Shown here one piece after another: positions 15,878-25,486 of a DNA stretch of 64,000 nucleotides. The first letter of the stretch is position 1, and the number at the start of each line of letters is the position of its first letter. Source of the DNA: Streptomyces sp. B21-105 (lineage in GTDB: Bacteria > Actinomycetota > Actinomycetes > Streptomycetales > Streptomycetaceae). Position numbers and translations under genes: made by a program. Under the pieces are notes generated by a model. It was not told the origin of the DNA and did no database searches. It was given only the letters and a program-made list of their open reading frames with translations. The DNA lies in assembly GCF_036898465.1 (NCBI RefSeq), contig NZ_JARUMJ010000001.1, positions 4,030,001 to 4,094,000 of the forward strand, given 5' to 3'.

Positions 15878-16876
15878 CTACGCCGCCGCCTCGAAGCCCG
15901 TGTCGCGGGCCAGCTTCTTCAGCTCCAGCAGAGCGTGCTTCTCTATCTGGCGGATGCGCTCCCTCGTCAGACCGTGCTCCTTGCCCACCTCGGTCAGGGT
16001 GCGCTCGCGGCCGTCGTCGATGCCGTAGCGCATCTTGATGATGGAGGCGGTGCGCGGGTCGAGACGGTCGATCAGGCCGTCCAGCTCCTCGCTGCGCAGC
16101 AGAGTGAGGACGGACTGCTCGGGCGAGACCGCGGAGGTGTCCTCCAGCAGGTCGCCGAACTGCGTCTCGCCCTGGTCGTCGACCGACATGTTCAGCGAGA
16201 CCGGGTCACGCGCCCAGTCCAGCACGTCGGTGACGCGCTCCGGCGTGGAGCCGAGCTCGGCGGCGATCTCGGCGGGCTCGGGGTCGCGGCCGTTCTCACG
16301 GTTGAACTCGCGCTGTACGCGCCGGATCCGGCCGAGCTCCTCCACCAGGTGGACGGGCAGACGGATGGTGCGCGACTGGTCCGCTATGGACCGGGTGATG
16401 GCCTGACGGATCCACCAGGTCGCGTACGTGGAGAACTTGAAGCCCTTGCGGTAGTCGAACTTCTCGACCGCGCGCACCAGGCCCGCGTTGCCCTCCTGAA
16501 TGAGGTCGAGGAGGGGAAGGCCGCTGCGGGGGTAGCGGCGCGCGACCGCGACCACCAGGCGCAGGTTGGAACGGATGAAGACGTCCTTGGCCCGCTCGCT
16601 GTCCGCGACCAGAGCCTCGAGCTCCTCGCGGGAGGCCTCCGCCCTGGACTTCTCCTCGCCGTCGAGGACCTGCTGTGCGAACACGCCGGCCTCGATGATC
16701 TGGGACAGCTCGACTTCCTTCGCGGCGTCGAGCAGGGGCGTGCGCGCGATCTCGTCGAGATACATGCCGACCAGGTCGCGGTCGGCGATCTCGCCGCCAT
16801 GGGCGCGAACACTGCGGGCCGCGCTGCTCGTCTCGCCGGTGGCGGACTTGCGGCGGGCGACGGCACGGGTTGCCAT
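15878..16876 (-). CDS. hrdD: RNA polymerase principal-like sigma factor HrdD
   Basis: 332 aa, ATG start with AAGGGAGC upstream. It has sigma-70 region 1.2 (DRDLVGMYLDEIARTPLL, 32-49), region 2 (NLRLVVAVARRYPRSGLPLL ... YATWWIRQAI, about 100-160), region 3, and region 4 (LTEVGKEHGLTRERIRQIEK, near the C-terminus). The sequence matches HrdD of S. coelicolor closely as I remember it, including the N-terminal MATRAVARR. It lacks the long region 1.1 of HrdB. HrdD is a non-essential group 2 sigma factor. Confidence 0.93.
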   Translation of the reverse strand: MATRAVARRKSATGETSSAARSVRAHGGEIADRDLVGMYLDEIARTPLLDAAKEVELSQIIEAGVFAQQVLDGEEKSRAEASREELEALVADSERAKDVFIRSNLRLVVAVARRYPRSGLPLLDLIQEGNAGLVRAVEKFDYRKGFKFSTYATWWIRQAITRSIADQSRTIRLPVHLVEELGRIRRVQREFNRENGRDPEPAEIAAELGSTPERVTDVLDWARDPVSLNMSVDDQGETQFGDLLEDTSAVSPEQSVLTLLRSEELDGLIDRLDPRTASIIKMRYGIDDGRERTLTEVGKEHGLTRERIRQIEKHALLELKKLARDTGFEAAA

Positions 16877-17067
16877 GCGTGCTCCCTTGCGATGGAGGTT
16901 CGGCGGGTGGCCCTTCAGACACCTGGTCACTCTCGGAACTCGGGACTCTCCTCGGGTGCCCGGCATCTGATGGAAACAACGACTGGAATCAGGACAGAAT
17001 TCCCCACCAGCACCCCGAATTTGATGATCTTGCAGTACCCTGTCTGCCCACTCGAGGAGGGCCGATG

Positions 17068-17616
17068 ATGTCGGAACGTACAGAAGTGCAGGTCAGACCA
17101 GGAACCGAGGCTGACCTCGAGGCCCTCACCAGCCTCTACAACCACTACGTACGTGAGACGCCCATCACATTCGACACGGCGGTCTTCCGTCCGGAAGAAC
17201 GACGTCCTTGGCTGCTCTCCCACCCTGTAGACGGGCCTTACCGTCTGATGGTTGCCACAGAAACGGACTCACAGGACATCCGGGGGTCTCGGCAACGGAC
17301 CTCACGGAGGATCCTGGGTTACGCCACATCCAGCCCCTACCGCCCAAAGGCGGCCTACTCCACCTCGGTGGAGGTGACGGTCTACGTCGCTCCGGACGCC
17401 GGCGGGCGCGGCATCGGCACACTGCTCTACAAGGCGCTCTTCGAAGCGCTCGCGGACGAGGACCTGCACCGCGCGTACGCGGGCATCGCACAGCCCAACG
17501 AAGCGTCCGTGCGGTTGCACGAACGCTTCGGGTTCCGGCACGTCGGCACCTACCGGGAGGTCGGCCGGAAGTTCGGCCGCTACTGGGACGTGGCCTGGTA
17601 CGAGAAAGACCTCTGA
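17068..17616 (+). CDS. GNAT acetyltransferase of the phosphinothricin acetyltransferase (PAT/Bar) type
   Basis: 182 aa from the second of two adjacent ATGs, seven bases after GAGGAGG. The GNAT fold is complete: RPGTEADLEALTSLYNHYV at the N-terminus, acetyl-CoA loop GGRGIGTLLYKAL, then AQPNEASVRLHERFGF and the PAT-like C-terminus FGRYWDVAWYEKDL. The PNEASVRLHE...YWDV pattern is that of Bar/Pat enzymes, which N-acetylate phosphinothricin and related amino acids. The real substrate may be another amino acid. Divergent from hrdD. Confidence 0.85.
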   Translation: MSERTEVQVRPGTEADLEALTSLYNHYVRETPITFDTAVFRPEERRPWLLSHPVDGPYRLMVATETDSQDIRGSRQRTSRRILGYATSSPYRPKAAYSTSVEVTVYVAPDAGGRGIGTLLYKALFEALADEDLHRAYAGIAQPNEASVRLHERFGFRHVGTYREVGRKFGRYWDVAWYEKDL

Positions 17617-17718
17617 GCGCCGACGCAGCACCGACACGGCCGCGATTCACCGCCGACGCGACACCGCAGACGCAGACGGGCGGCCGTCGCCCGCGGTCCC
17701 GACGAGCCGTCCCGCTCC

Positions 17719-18528
17719 TCAGCCGAACTGCACCGACCGCTTCGCCAGCCCCATCCAGAACCCGTCGATCACGGGCTTCTGCGCGTCCAGCTCGCCGGTC
17801 ACCTCGGCGGCGCCCATGGTCACGAAGAGCGGGGCGAAGTGCTCGGTGCGCGGATGGGCGTACCGGCCGGCCGGGGCCTTGTGGAGGAAGTCGAGAAGAC
17901 CGTCCCAGTCACGCGTCTCCAGTGCGCGCCGGCCCCAGTCGTCGAACTCCTCCGACCAGGTGGGCACTCCCCCGCCGGGGTGGCGCAGCGCGGCCAGGTT
18001 GTGGGTGAAGAAACCGGAGCCGACGATCAGGACTCCCTCGTCGCGGAGCGGCGCGAGCTTGCGGCCGATGTCCATCAGCTTCACGGGGTCGAGCGTCGGC
18101 ATGGAGATCTGCAGGACCGGGATGTCGGCGGCCGGGAACATCTCGACGAGCGGGACGTATGCGCCGTGATCGAGGCCGCGGTCGGGGATGTCCTGTACGG
18201 GGATGCCCGGGGCGCGCAGCAGCTTGCGCACGCTCTCGGCGAGCGCGGGCGCGCCGGGGGCGTCGTACGTCACCTGGTAGTAGTGCTCGGGGAAACCCCA
18301 GAAGTCGTAGACCAGAGGGACGGGGTCGACGGCGCCGAGGGCGAGCGGGGCCTCCTCCCAGTGGGCGGAGACCATCAGAATCGCCTTGGGGCGGGGCAGG
18401 CCGGCCGACCAGGCGGCGAGTTCGCCGGGCCAGACGGCATCGTCCGCGAGCGGCGGGGCGCCATGACTGAGATAGAGCGTGGGCATGCGTTCCTGGGGGA
18501 GGGTGCGCTCCTGAGCTGCGGCAGACAT
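17719..18528 (-). CDS. LigB-type ring-cleaving dioxygenase (4,5-DOPA-extradiol dioxygenase family)
   Basis: 269 aa. The metal ligands of the class III extradiol dioxygenase family are visible: His22 in SHGAP, His56 in SAHWE and His230 in TEHFAPL, with further conserved His121 (DHGAY) and His176 (THNL). The length suits the YgiD/DODA group, which opens catechol-type rings of DOPA-like compounds using Zn or Fe and O2. It is divergent from a MarR gene across an AT-rich gap, which suggests induction by an aromatic compound. Confidence 0.88.
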   Translation of the reverse strand: MSAAAQERTLPQERMPTLYLSHGAPPLADDAVWPGELAAWSAGLPRPKAILMVSAHWEEAPLALGAVDPVPLVYDFWGFPEHYYQVTYDAPGAPALAESVRKLLRAPGIPVQDIPDRGLDHGAYVPLVEMFPAADIPVLQISMPTLDPVKLMDIGRKLAPLRDEGVLIVGSGFFTHNLAALRHPGGGVPTWSEEFDDWGRRALETRDWDGLLDFLHKAPAGRYAHPRTEHFAPLFVTMGAAEVTGELDAQKPVIDGFWMGLAKRSVQFG

Positions 18529-18589
18529 GGCGGCTACTCCTTCCAGGGACGCGGACCGAACCGGGCTTCCTGCACGACGTCGATCAGCG

Positions 18590-18660
18590 ATGATTGATTG
18601 AAATATAAAACGTCAACAGCCATGAGCATATTCCCAAATGATTTAAAATTCAAGGAGCGG
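18590..18660. promoter_or_regulatory. AT-rich divergent promoter region of dioxygenase and MarR
   Basis: This short stretch is strikingly AT-rich against the surrounding DNA. It holds TTGATTGAAATATAAAACG followed by TCAA, and CAAATGATTTAAAATTCAA; both are imperfect palindromes with TTGA/TCAA-like ends, the sort of site MarR proteins bind. The position between divergent starts makes it the likely operator region; exact sites are uncertain. Confidence 0.45.
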
Positions 18661-18678
18661 GCGCTTACAGTGGAGCAC

Positions 18679-19197
18679 ATGAAGAAGGCACCCACATCCG
18701 TCGACGAGCAGCCGCAGCATCGCTGGCTCACCGCAGAGGAGCAGCTCGTCTGGCGCTTCTACGTGCACGCCACCACCCTGCTCGAGGACCACATGGACCG
18801 GCAGTTGCAGCGCGATGCGGGCATGCCGCACGTCTACTACGGCCTTCTGGTCAAGCTCGCCGAGTCCTCCCAGCGACGGCTGCGGATGACCGAACTGGCC
18901 ATGCACGCCAAGATCACCCGCTCCCGCCTCTCGCACGCCATCGCACGTCTGGAGAAGAACGGCTGGGTGCGCCGCGAGGACTGCCCCTCCGACAAGCGCG
19001 GCCAGTTCGCCGTACTGACCGACCAGGGCCTGGACATGCTCAAGCGCGCCGCGCCCGGCCATGTCGCCGTCGTGCGCAACGCCCTGTTCGACCGCCTCTC
19101 CCCGGAACAGCAGAAGTCCCTCGGCGAGATCATGCAGATCATCGCCGAGGGACTTCAGCCGAATGAAGCGGGTGCGGACCTGCCCTGGCTCCGCTAG
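18679..19197 (+). CDS. MarR family transcriptional regulator
   Basis: 172 aa, ATG start preceded by GGAG. The winged-helix core is complete: LRMTELAMHAKITRSRLSHA for the recognition region, IARLEKNGWVRREDCPSDKRG for the wing, then VLTDQGLDMLKRAAPGH. The DxR motif characteristic of the wing is present as D-K-R. It probably represses the divergent dioxygenase and itself through the AT-rich gap between them. Confidence 0.9.
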   Translation: MKKAPTSVDEQPQHRWLTAEEQLVWRFYVHATTLLEDHMDRQLQRDAGMPHVYYGLLVKLAESSQRRLRMTELAMHAKITRSRLSHAIARLEKNGWVRREDCPSDKRGQFAVLTDQGLDMLKRAAPGHVAVVRNALFDRLSPEQQKSLGEIMQIIAEGLQPNEAGADLPWLR

Positions 19198-19221
19198 GAC
19201 CTGTTCAGTCGCCCGAACGGG

Positions 19222-20775
19222 TCAGTGGACCATCACCGGCACCGCGTCCTCGGCGTCCTTCGAACCCGAGCCCGCGACCGCGCCCATGTCCGGCTTGCCG
19301 GCGTTGATGAAGGTCAGGGCGATGGCGGCGGCCGCCACCAGGATGCCGACGGCGAACCAGATGGCGCTGGTGTAGCCGTGCACCATGCCCTCCAGCTGCA
19401 CCAGCTGCTGCTGGGGCTCGGAGGCGGCGCCGGCGACGTGGTCCTTGATGTACGAGGTCGTCGCGGACGCGGCGATGGTGTTCAGCAGGGCCGTGCCGAT
19501 CGCGCCGCCCACCTGCTGCGAGGTGTTGACCATCGCGGAGGCGACACCGGCGTCCCGCGGCTCGATGCCGTACGTGGCCAGTGACATGGCCGGCATGAAC
19601 GCCGTACCCATACCGAGGCCGAGCAGCAGCATCGCCGGCATCAGCACGGTCGTGTACGAGGTGTCGATCTCCATCCTGGTCAGCAGCAGCATGCCGAGGG
19701 CGGCGACCAGGAAGCCGGGGCCCATCAGCAGGCGCGGGGCGACCCGGGTCATCAGACGGGTGCCGATCTGGGTGGAGCCGGTGATCATGCCCGCGATCAT
19801 CGGGAGGAAGGCGAAGCCGGTCTTGACCGGCGTGTAGCCCTTCACGATCTGCAGGTAGTAGGTAAGGAAGAGGAACAGACCGAACATCGCGATGATCGCG
19901 AGGCCGAGGGAGAGGTAGATCCCGCCGCGGTTGCGCTCGGTGATCACGCGCAGCGGCAGCAGCGGGGCCTTGACCTTCGACTCGACGATCACGAAGGCGC
20001 CCAGCAGGACGGCGGCCGCGACGAACATGCCGATGGTCGTGGAGTCGCTCCAGCCCTCCGACTCGGCGCGGGTGAACCCGTAGACCAGGGAGACCAGACC
20101 GAGGGTGGAGAGGATGACGCCCGGGATGTCGAGCGGCGAACGGTTGCGGCCACCCTCCGGCTCACGGATGACGAAGTACGCGCCGGCCGCGGCGACGATC
20201 GCGAACGGGATGTTCACGAAGAACGTCCAGCGCCAGTCCAGGTACTCGGTGAGGAAGCCGCCGAGGATCAGGCCGACGGCGCCGCCGCCACCGGCGATCG
20301 CACCGTAGATGCCGAACGCCTTGGCGCGCTCCTTGGCGTCGGTGAACATCACGGCGAGCAGGGAGAGCGCGGCGGGCGCGAGCAGCGCGCCGAACGCGCC
20401 CTGGAGTGCGCGGGCGCCGAACATCATCGCCTCGTTGACGGCCGCGCCGCCGAGCGCGGAGGCGGCGGCGAACCCGCCGAGGCCGACGACGAAGGCGCGC
20501 TTGCGGCCCCACAGGTCGGCTATGCGGCCGCCGAACAGCAGCAGACCGCCGAAGGCGAGGGCGTAGGCGGTGACGATCCACTGCCGGTTGCCGTCGGAGA
20601 TGCCCAGGTCCTGCTGGGCGGAGGGCATCGCGATGTTCACGATGGTCGCGTCGAGGACGACCATCAACTGGGCGAGGGCGATGAAGGCCAGCGCTTTCCA
20701 GCGGTTGGCGTCCGGCCCGCTCCCCTTGCCGGGGACCGGGGCCGAGGCCGAGGCCTTCTGGGCTGTTTCAGACAT
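19222..20775 (-). CDS. MFS multidrug exporter, DHA2 (14-helix) type
   Basis: 517 aa with about 14 membrane helices. TM1 has LMVVLDATIVNIAMPSAQQDLG; motif A is GGRIADLWGRKRAFVVG; motif C is AIAGGGGAVGLILGGFL; the late GDSRDAGVASAMVN-type segment appears as IEPRDAGVASAMVNTSQQVG. These define an EmrB/QacA-type proton-coupled exporter. It lies 219 bases downstream of a TetR gene on the same strand, its likely repressor. The gap holds a 14-bp direct repeat (GTGGTGACTGCTCG, 20919-20957, nearly three units). Confidence 0.88.
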   Translation of the reverse strand: MSETAQKASASAPVPGKGSGPDANRWKALAFIALAQLMVVLDATIVNIAMPSAQQDLGISDGNRQWIVTAYALAFGGLLLFGGRIADLWGRKRAFVVGLGGFAAASALGGAAVNEAMMFGARALQGAFGALLAPAALSLLAVMFTDAKERAKAFGIYGAIAGGGGAVGLILGGFLTEYLDWRWTFFVNIPFAIVAAAGAYFVIREPEGGRNRSPLDIPGVILSTLGLVSLVYGFTRAESEGWSDSTTIGMFVAAAVLLGAFVIVESKVKAPLLPLRVITERNRGGIYLSLGLAIIAMFGLFLFLTYYLQIVKGYTPVKTGFAFLPMIAGMITGSTQIGTRLMTRVAPRLLMGPGFLVAALGMLLLTRMEIDTSYTTVLMPAMLLLGLGMGTAFMPAMSLATYGIEPRDAGVASAMVNTSQQVGGAIGTALLNTIAASATTSYIKDHVAGAASEPQQQLVQLEGMVHGYTSAIWFAVGILVAAAAIALTFINAGKPDMGAVAGSGSKDAEDAVPVMVH

Positions 20776-20994
20776 GGGAATACCCGCTTCGGGACTTCGT
20801 GACGGAAAAACGGAACGATCTGAAGTAAGGGAGAAGAGGCGGCGGAGTGACGAGGTGGCACGTCTTCCATGACGGCCGGCCGCACGCCTTTGTGACAGCC
20901 GCTCGGTGACACGTCCTCGTGGTGACTGCTCGGTGGTGACTGCTCGGTGGTGACTGCCGGGGTACGGAAAACCAATCGGTCAGGGGCCGGCCGC

Positions 20995-21645
20995 TCAGGA
21001 CCGGCGCAGATCCTCCATGGTCACGGCCGCGCCCGGCAGCACGGAGGGGGCGGGAGCCCGCAGTCCGTCCAGGAACAGCTGGAGATGGCGGTGGACGAAC
21101 CGGTCGGCGCTCGGGCATGCCGTGCCGACCGGGGGCCGGCTGAGCTGGGCCACCCCGATCATGACGTCCCCCACGCCGACGTCGGGCCTGAGCTGCCCGG
21201 CCGCCTTCGCGCGGTCCATGACCTCCTCGATGATCCGCTCGACGCGTTCGCGGGCGGCCTGGAGGTCGGGGTGGTGCTCGTCGAAGGCGCCGGAGACCAT
21301 CGGGCACAGCGCGCTGATCCGCTCGTCGGCCGCGGCGTGCGCGAACCGCTCCAGCGCCCCGAACGCGTCGCCGGTCTCGGCGAGGGCGATCTGTCCGGCC
21401 CGGACCGTACGGTCCAGCACCGAGCAGACGACCTCGCGGACCAGAGCATCCCGGTCGGGGAAGTTGCGGTACACCGTGGCGTTGCCCACGCCGGCCCGGC
21501 GGGCGATCTCGTCGAGCGGCACGTCGGGGCCGAACTCGGTGAGCATCTCGCGGGCGGCGGAGACGATCCGCTCCCGGTTGCGCAGGGCGTCGGCGCGAGG
21601 CCGGGTCGCCTTGCGCTCTGCGGGGATCGCGGTCGCGGTCTGCAC
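20995..21645 (-). CDS. TetR family repressor of the adjacent exporter
   Basis: 216 aa. The TetR DNA-binding domain is at about residues 25-72 (RERIVSAAREMLTEFGPDVP ... IARRAGVGNATVYRNFPDRD). The C-terminal effector domain is of the common TetR_C_33 kind (AHAAADERISALCPMVSGAF). Two 17-bp operators flank its -10 box, which implies tight autoregulation. The exporter follows on the same strand. Confidence 0.88.
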   Translation of the reverse strand: MQTATAIPAERKATRPRADALRNRERIVSAAREMLTEFGPDVPLDEIARRAGVGNATVYRNFPDRDALVREVVCSVLDRTVRAGQIALAETGDAFGALERFAHAAADERISALCPMVSGAFDEHHPDLQAARERVERIIEEVMDRAKAAGQLRPDVGVGDVMIGVAQLSRPPVGTACPSADRFVHRHLQLFLDGLRAPAPSVLPGAAVTMEDLRRS

Positions 21646-21708
21646 GGCGTACTCCTGTCTGTCGTTCGTGTGACGCGTGGTGCGTCACGGACGGCTGGTG
21701 CTGCGATC

Positions 21709-21758
21709 CGGGGATCGAATCCCCGTTTCACTCTAGCCAAACGGGGACGGCGTCCCCG
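21709..21758 (-). promoter_or_regulatory. Promoter with twin TetR operators upstream of the tetR-exporter pair
   Basis: Two near-perfect 17-bp palindromes share the half-site CGGGGA: CGGGGATCGAATCCCCG at 21709-21725 and CGGGGACGGCGTCCCCG at 21742-21758. On the minus strand a -10-like TAGAGT (21730-21735) lies exactly between them. One operator therefore covers the -35 area and the other the transcription start. Centres are 33 bp apart, three helical turns. Confidence 0.75.
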
Positions 21759-22001
21759 GTTATTTCCCGGATCCGGAACTTTTCGATGTGACCTGGACCA
21801 CAATCTCTACCGCGTTCCCTACCGACCGGTAACCCACGATCGGTCTCTTTCAGCGCGCGCCCGCGTGCGCTCCGGAAGAGGGTGATCAGGAGGTGATCAG
21901 GACGCAGCGACGAGACCGCCGTGACGAGACCGCAGCGACGAGAAGGCAGTGATCAGGACGCAGCCGGTGACCGGTGGCTGCCCGGAGCGAAAGGCCCCCG
22001 C

Positions 22002-23318
22002 ATGCAGCCGCAGCCCGCGCGCAGCGCCCGGGACCTTGTCCGCCGCCGGATACGCCCGCGCCGCCGCGCCGCCGCGCTCACCTCCGTCACCGTCCTGACG
22101 CTCGCCCTCAGCTCGTCCGCTGGCGGCGGACACCTCGCCCCGGACCCCGGCTCGACGACGGCAGGGGCCGGCCCCCTCACGGTGGCCCGCACCTCCGCCC
22201 TCGCCCCCTGCATGATCAGCGGGGGCGCGTCCGTCCAGATGTCCGAAGGCGTGCCCACCGCAGGCGGTTACTCCCGCTCCACCGGCGTCGTCCGCGCCCT
22301 CACCCTCATGGTCGACTTCTCCGACGCGCCCGGCCGGGGCAGTGCGCTCAGCCGCTACCGCGAGTTCTTCCCGCAGACCGAGCAGTGGTTCCGCACGGCG
22401 TCCTACGGCCGTCTCGACTACCGCTCCGAGACGCCCGTCCGGCGCTGGCTGCGCATGCCCAAGTCGTTCCACGCGTACGGCATAGAGCGCGGCGCGCCCT
22501 TCGATCCCGGGTACCGCGAACTCGTCCAGGACATCGTGGGCGCCGCGGACCCGGCGGTGGACTTCCGCGCGTACGACCTCCTGAACGTGCTGATCACCCC
22601 GAACGCGGGCCCCTCCGCGCTGGACACGGTCCTGTCGGTGACGTTCGCCGGGAACGCGGAGGCGCCGGTCGCCGACGGGGTGTCGGTCGCGAACGCCTCG
22701 TTCGTCTACTCCCGCCAGGACGACGGCTCCGGCTCCTACGACCGCACCGGCTACCGGGTCCTGCCCCACGAGAACGGCCATGTCTTCGGCCTCCCCGACC
22801 TCTACACCCAGGAGGGCGGCGGGGCCGTCGGCCACTGGGACATCATGAGCGAGGACTGGGGGGCCAACAACGACCTGCTCGGCTGGCACAAGTGGAAACT
22901 GGGCTGGCTGGACGCCTCCCAGATCGCCTGCGCGGCGACACCGGGCACGCGGGAGTACCGGCTGACGCCCCTCGCGCGCGCGGGCGGCCCGAAACTCGTC
23001 TTCGTCCCGCTCACCGACCGCACCGGGTACGCCGTCGAGACACGCGCACGCGGCGGGAACGACGAGTCGGTGTGCCGCCCCGGCGTCCTCGTCTACAAGG
23101 TGGACGCCGACGTCGACACCGGCATGGGCCCGGTGACGGTCTACGACTCCAGCCCCGACAGCGGCGGTTGCACCCGCAGCCCGAACGTCCACGCCGAACT
23201 CTCCGACGCCCCCTTCGCCCCGGGCGGGACCTTCAAGGACCTGAAGAGGGGCATCCGGATCACGGTCACGGAGGCGGACCCCGAGGACGGATACCGGGTG
23301 CGGGTGACGAGACGGTAG
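22002..23318 (+). CDS. Secreted M6 family metalloprotease (immune inhibitor A-like)
   Basis: 438 aa from the ATG after GGAGCGAAAGG. The N-terminus is very Arg-rich, followed by a hydrophobic helix (AAALTSVTVLTLALSSSA), a Sec or Tat-like signal peptide (RRRIRPRR precedes it). The M6 zinc site is HENGHVFGLPDLY, an HExxH helix with the family's downstream G-LPDLY. VVRALTLMVDFSD and GHWDIMSEDWG are also typical. It is probably a small secreted protease; no regulator is evident beside it. Confidence 0.85.
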   Translation: MQPQPARSARDLVRRRIRPRRRAAALTSVTVLTLALSSSAGGGHLAPDPGSTTAGAGPLTVARTSALAPCMISGGASVQMSEGVPTAGGYSRSTGVVRALTLMVDFSDAPGRGSALSRYREFFPQTEQWFRTASYGRLDYRSETPVRRWLRMPKSFHAYGIERGAPFDPGYRELVQDIVGAADPAVDFRAYDLLNVLITPNAGPSALDTVLSVTFAGNAEAPVADGVSVANASFVYSRQDDGSGSYDRTGYRVLPHENGHVFGLPDLYTQEGGGAVGHWDIMSEDWGANNDLLGWHKWKLGWLDASQIACAATPGTREYRLTPLARAGGPKLVFVPLTDRTGYAVETRARGGNDESVCRPGVLVYKVDADVDTGMGPVTVYDSSPDSGGCTRSPNVHAELSDAPFAPGGTFKDLKRGIRITVTEADPEDGYRVRVTRR

Positions 23319-23488
23319 GCAAGGGGGGACGGCAGGTCGGCCCCGACCCGGGCCACGGCCCCAGCCCCGGCCCCGGCACCGGGTGACCGGCCGGTGCCGG
23401 GGTCGGCCCCGGGCTACCGTAGGGCGCGCCCCCGTACCGCCCGTGCAGCCCGTACCACCCGTACCACCCGTATCGGAGAATCCACCCC

Positions 23489-25084
23489 ATGCCCGCGACC
23501 AGGACGCCCGCACCCGCCCCGCCGCCCCGGGCCGCCGCTCCGGCGGAGGCGGTCACGCCGCTGATCCGCGGGGTCGCCGTGCTGCGGCAGCTGACCGGCG
23601 CGGGCGGCACGGCGAGTCCGAGCGAGCTGGAGCGGAGCACCGGTCTGGCGCGTTCGACGGTCGACCGGATCGTCGCGACCCTCGCCCGCATGGGGTACGT
23701 CCGCCTCGACGGCCGGGACGCCGTGCTGGCCCCCCGCGTCATGGAGCTGGGCAACGCCTATCTGGCCGCCCTGCGCCTGCCCGCGCTGCTGTCGTCGCAC
23801 GCGGACGCCCTGGCCGACGAACTGGACGAGTCCGTGTCCCTGGCCGTCGCCGACGGCGACGGCATCCGTTTCATCCACCAGGCGACCCGTCGCCGCGCGA
23901 TGTCCCTGAGCTTTCGCATCGGCGACCTGCTGCCGGCCGAACGCACCGCGCCGGGACCGCTGTTCGCCACCGAGTGGACCGACGAGGAGTGGCGGTCCTG
24001 GCGCGCCCGCCGCACGGCGGACCCGGACGACCGGGCCTTCCCGGCCGTGCCGCCACCGCCCCCCGCGCTCTCGGACGACGACGGCTTCGCCCGCCGGACG
24101 ACGCTGGCCGCGGACGAGGACTGCGCCCTTGACGACCAGCTGATCGAAGCGGGCCTGGTGGCCGTCTCCGTCCCGGTCCGCGACCCGCGCACCGGGCGGA
24201 TCGCGTGCGTGGCGAGCGTCGTCAGCCACACGAGCCGGCACACGGCGGCGGATCTGCGCGGCACGCTGCTCCCGCGGCTGCGGACGGCCGTCGCGGCGAT
24301 GGAGGACGAACTGCGCCGGGCGCCGGCCGCCCGGTCCGGCCCGCCGCCCGCGGGACTTGCCGTCTGGACGGGGGCGTCCAAGCAGGAACTGGGCCGCGAG
24401 TTCATCGAGTCCCTCGCCCGGGGCCTGACCGTCCTGACGGCGTTCGGCGAGGGCAGGGCCGAACTCACCCTCACCGAGGTCGCGAAGGCGACGGGCCTCG
24501 CTCGGGCGACGGCCCGCCGGGCGCTGATCACCTACGAACACCTGGGCCTGGTGAGACCGGCCACCCCCCGCACGTTCGCCCTCACCCCCCAGGTCCTCGC
24601 CCTCGGTTTCCCACCGCTCTCGCGCACCTCGCTCCCCCGGATCGCGGCTCCGCACCTGGCGGCACTGGCCGACGACATCCGGGAGACGACGTCGCTGGCG
24701 GTGCTGACCGCGTCGCGCGAGGAGATCCAGTACACGGCCCGTACCGCCGCGAGCCACGTCACGAGCGTGGACGTCGGCGTCGGCACACGGCTCCCCGCCC
24801 ACGCGACGTCGATGGGCCGGGTGCTGCTGGCCGCGCCCACGGACCCGGCCTCGGCGTACGCCCTGGCGGACGAGGAACTCGAACAGGGGGTGCGCGCGAT
24901 CGCCGTCCCGATCCGCGACCGTGCGGGCCGCACGGTCGCCGCCCTGAACGCGGCCACCCACGTCGCCCGCCGTACCGCCGAGGAGTGCCTGCGGGACGTC
25001 CTCCCGGCCCTGCGGGCGACGGCCGCACGCATCGAGACCGACCTCCACACGGCGGCTCGCTTCACCCACGTCCCGCTGACCTGA
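23489..25084 (+). CDS. Tandem IclR-family regulator (two IclR units in one protein)
   Basis: 531 aa, about twice the usual length. The first unit has an IclR HTH (RGVAVLRQL ... STGLARSTVDRIVATLARMG, 28-75) and effector domain (to about 270). The second has another HTH (RGLTVLTAFGEGRAELTL ... ATGLARATARRALITYEHLG, about 305-355) and effector domain to the end. Such doubled proteins occur in actinobacteria; some relatives regulate aromatic acid degradation. A short run of CCCGTACCA-type 9-mers precedes the start. Target unknown. Confidence 0.82.
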   Translation: MPATRTPAPAPPPRAAAPAEAVTPLIRGVAVLRQLTGAGGTASPSELERSTGLARSTVDRIVATLARMGYVRLDGRDAVLAPRVMELGNAYLAALRLPALLSSHADALADELDESVSLAVADGDGIRFIHQATRRRAMSLSFRIGDLLPAERTAPGPLFATEWTDEEWRSWRARRTADPDDRAFPAVPPPPPALSDDDGFARRTTLAADEDCALDDQLIEAGLVAVSVPVRDPRTGRIACVASVVSHTSRHTAADLRGTLLPRLRTAVAAMEDELRRAPAARSGPPPAGLAVWTGASKQELGREFIESLARGLTVLTAFGEGRAELTLTEVAKATGLARATARRALITYEHLGLVRPATPRTFALTPQVLALGFPPLSRTSLPRIAAPHLAALADDIRETTSLAVLTASREEIQYTARTAASHVTSVDVGVGTRLPAHATSMGRVLLAAPTDPASAYALADEELEQGVRAIAVPIRDRAGRTVAALNAATHVARRTAEECLRDVLPALRATAARIETDLHTAARFTHVPLT

Positions 25085-25126
25085 CATATCGGCTCCAGGC
25101 CCCTCGCTTCCCGACACGACAGTTAA

Positions 25127-25140
25127 TCGAACCGGTTCGA
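25127..25140. promoter_or_regulatory. LacI operator copy 1
   Basis: TCGAACCGGTTCGA, a perfect 14-bp palindrome identical to copy 3. It lies just 43 bases past the IclR stop, 390-450 bases from the other copies, with no recognisable gene start next to it. It could allow DNA looping with copies 2 and 3. Confidence 0.7.
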
Positions 25141-25486
25141 CGAAGCTAGCACCGGAGACACCCGCCGACAACACTCCGCACACCGACCCTTTCCAGGCTT
25201 CCCGCTGCCGTCCTGCGTCACCCCCGCCGTCCCCGCGCCGCCCCGCGGCGGCTCCGCGTCGGCTCCGACGCCGACCCGCACGCCGACCCCGACGCCGACC
25301 GGCGCCTACCGACGTCCGCCCCTCTCCAGGGCCCGGCCGCCCCGCCTCGCAGGTCGGGGGGGTGTACTCCGGCCGCCGATCACCCCCCGACCTGGTGGAA
25401 TACAGGGCCCGCGCCGCACCGGGGCAGGCCGCGCACCGGCACCCGCCGACGTTTCCGGAGCGTTACGAGAATTCCGGCGCGAGGCG
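25141..25486. other. Gene-free stretch upstream of the LacI promoter
   Basis: No gene is supported. The plus strand has repeated GACGCCGACCCGCACGCCGACC-like units (about 25265-25300). The minus strand has a 70-aa low-complexity frame. The stretch separates operator copy 1 from the LacI promoter. Confidence 0.4.

Noticed and set aside
20919..20957. CRISPR-like repeat of a 14-mer
   Set aside because: Units are contiguous with no spacers and only about three copies, so it is a simple tandem repeat.
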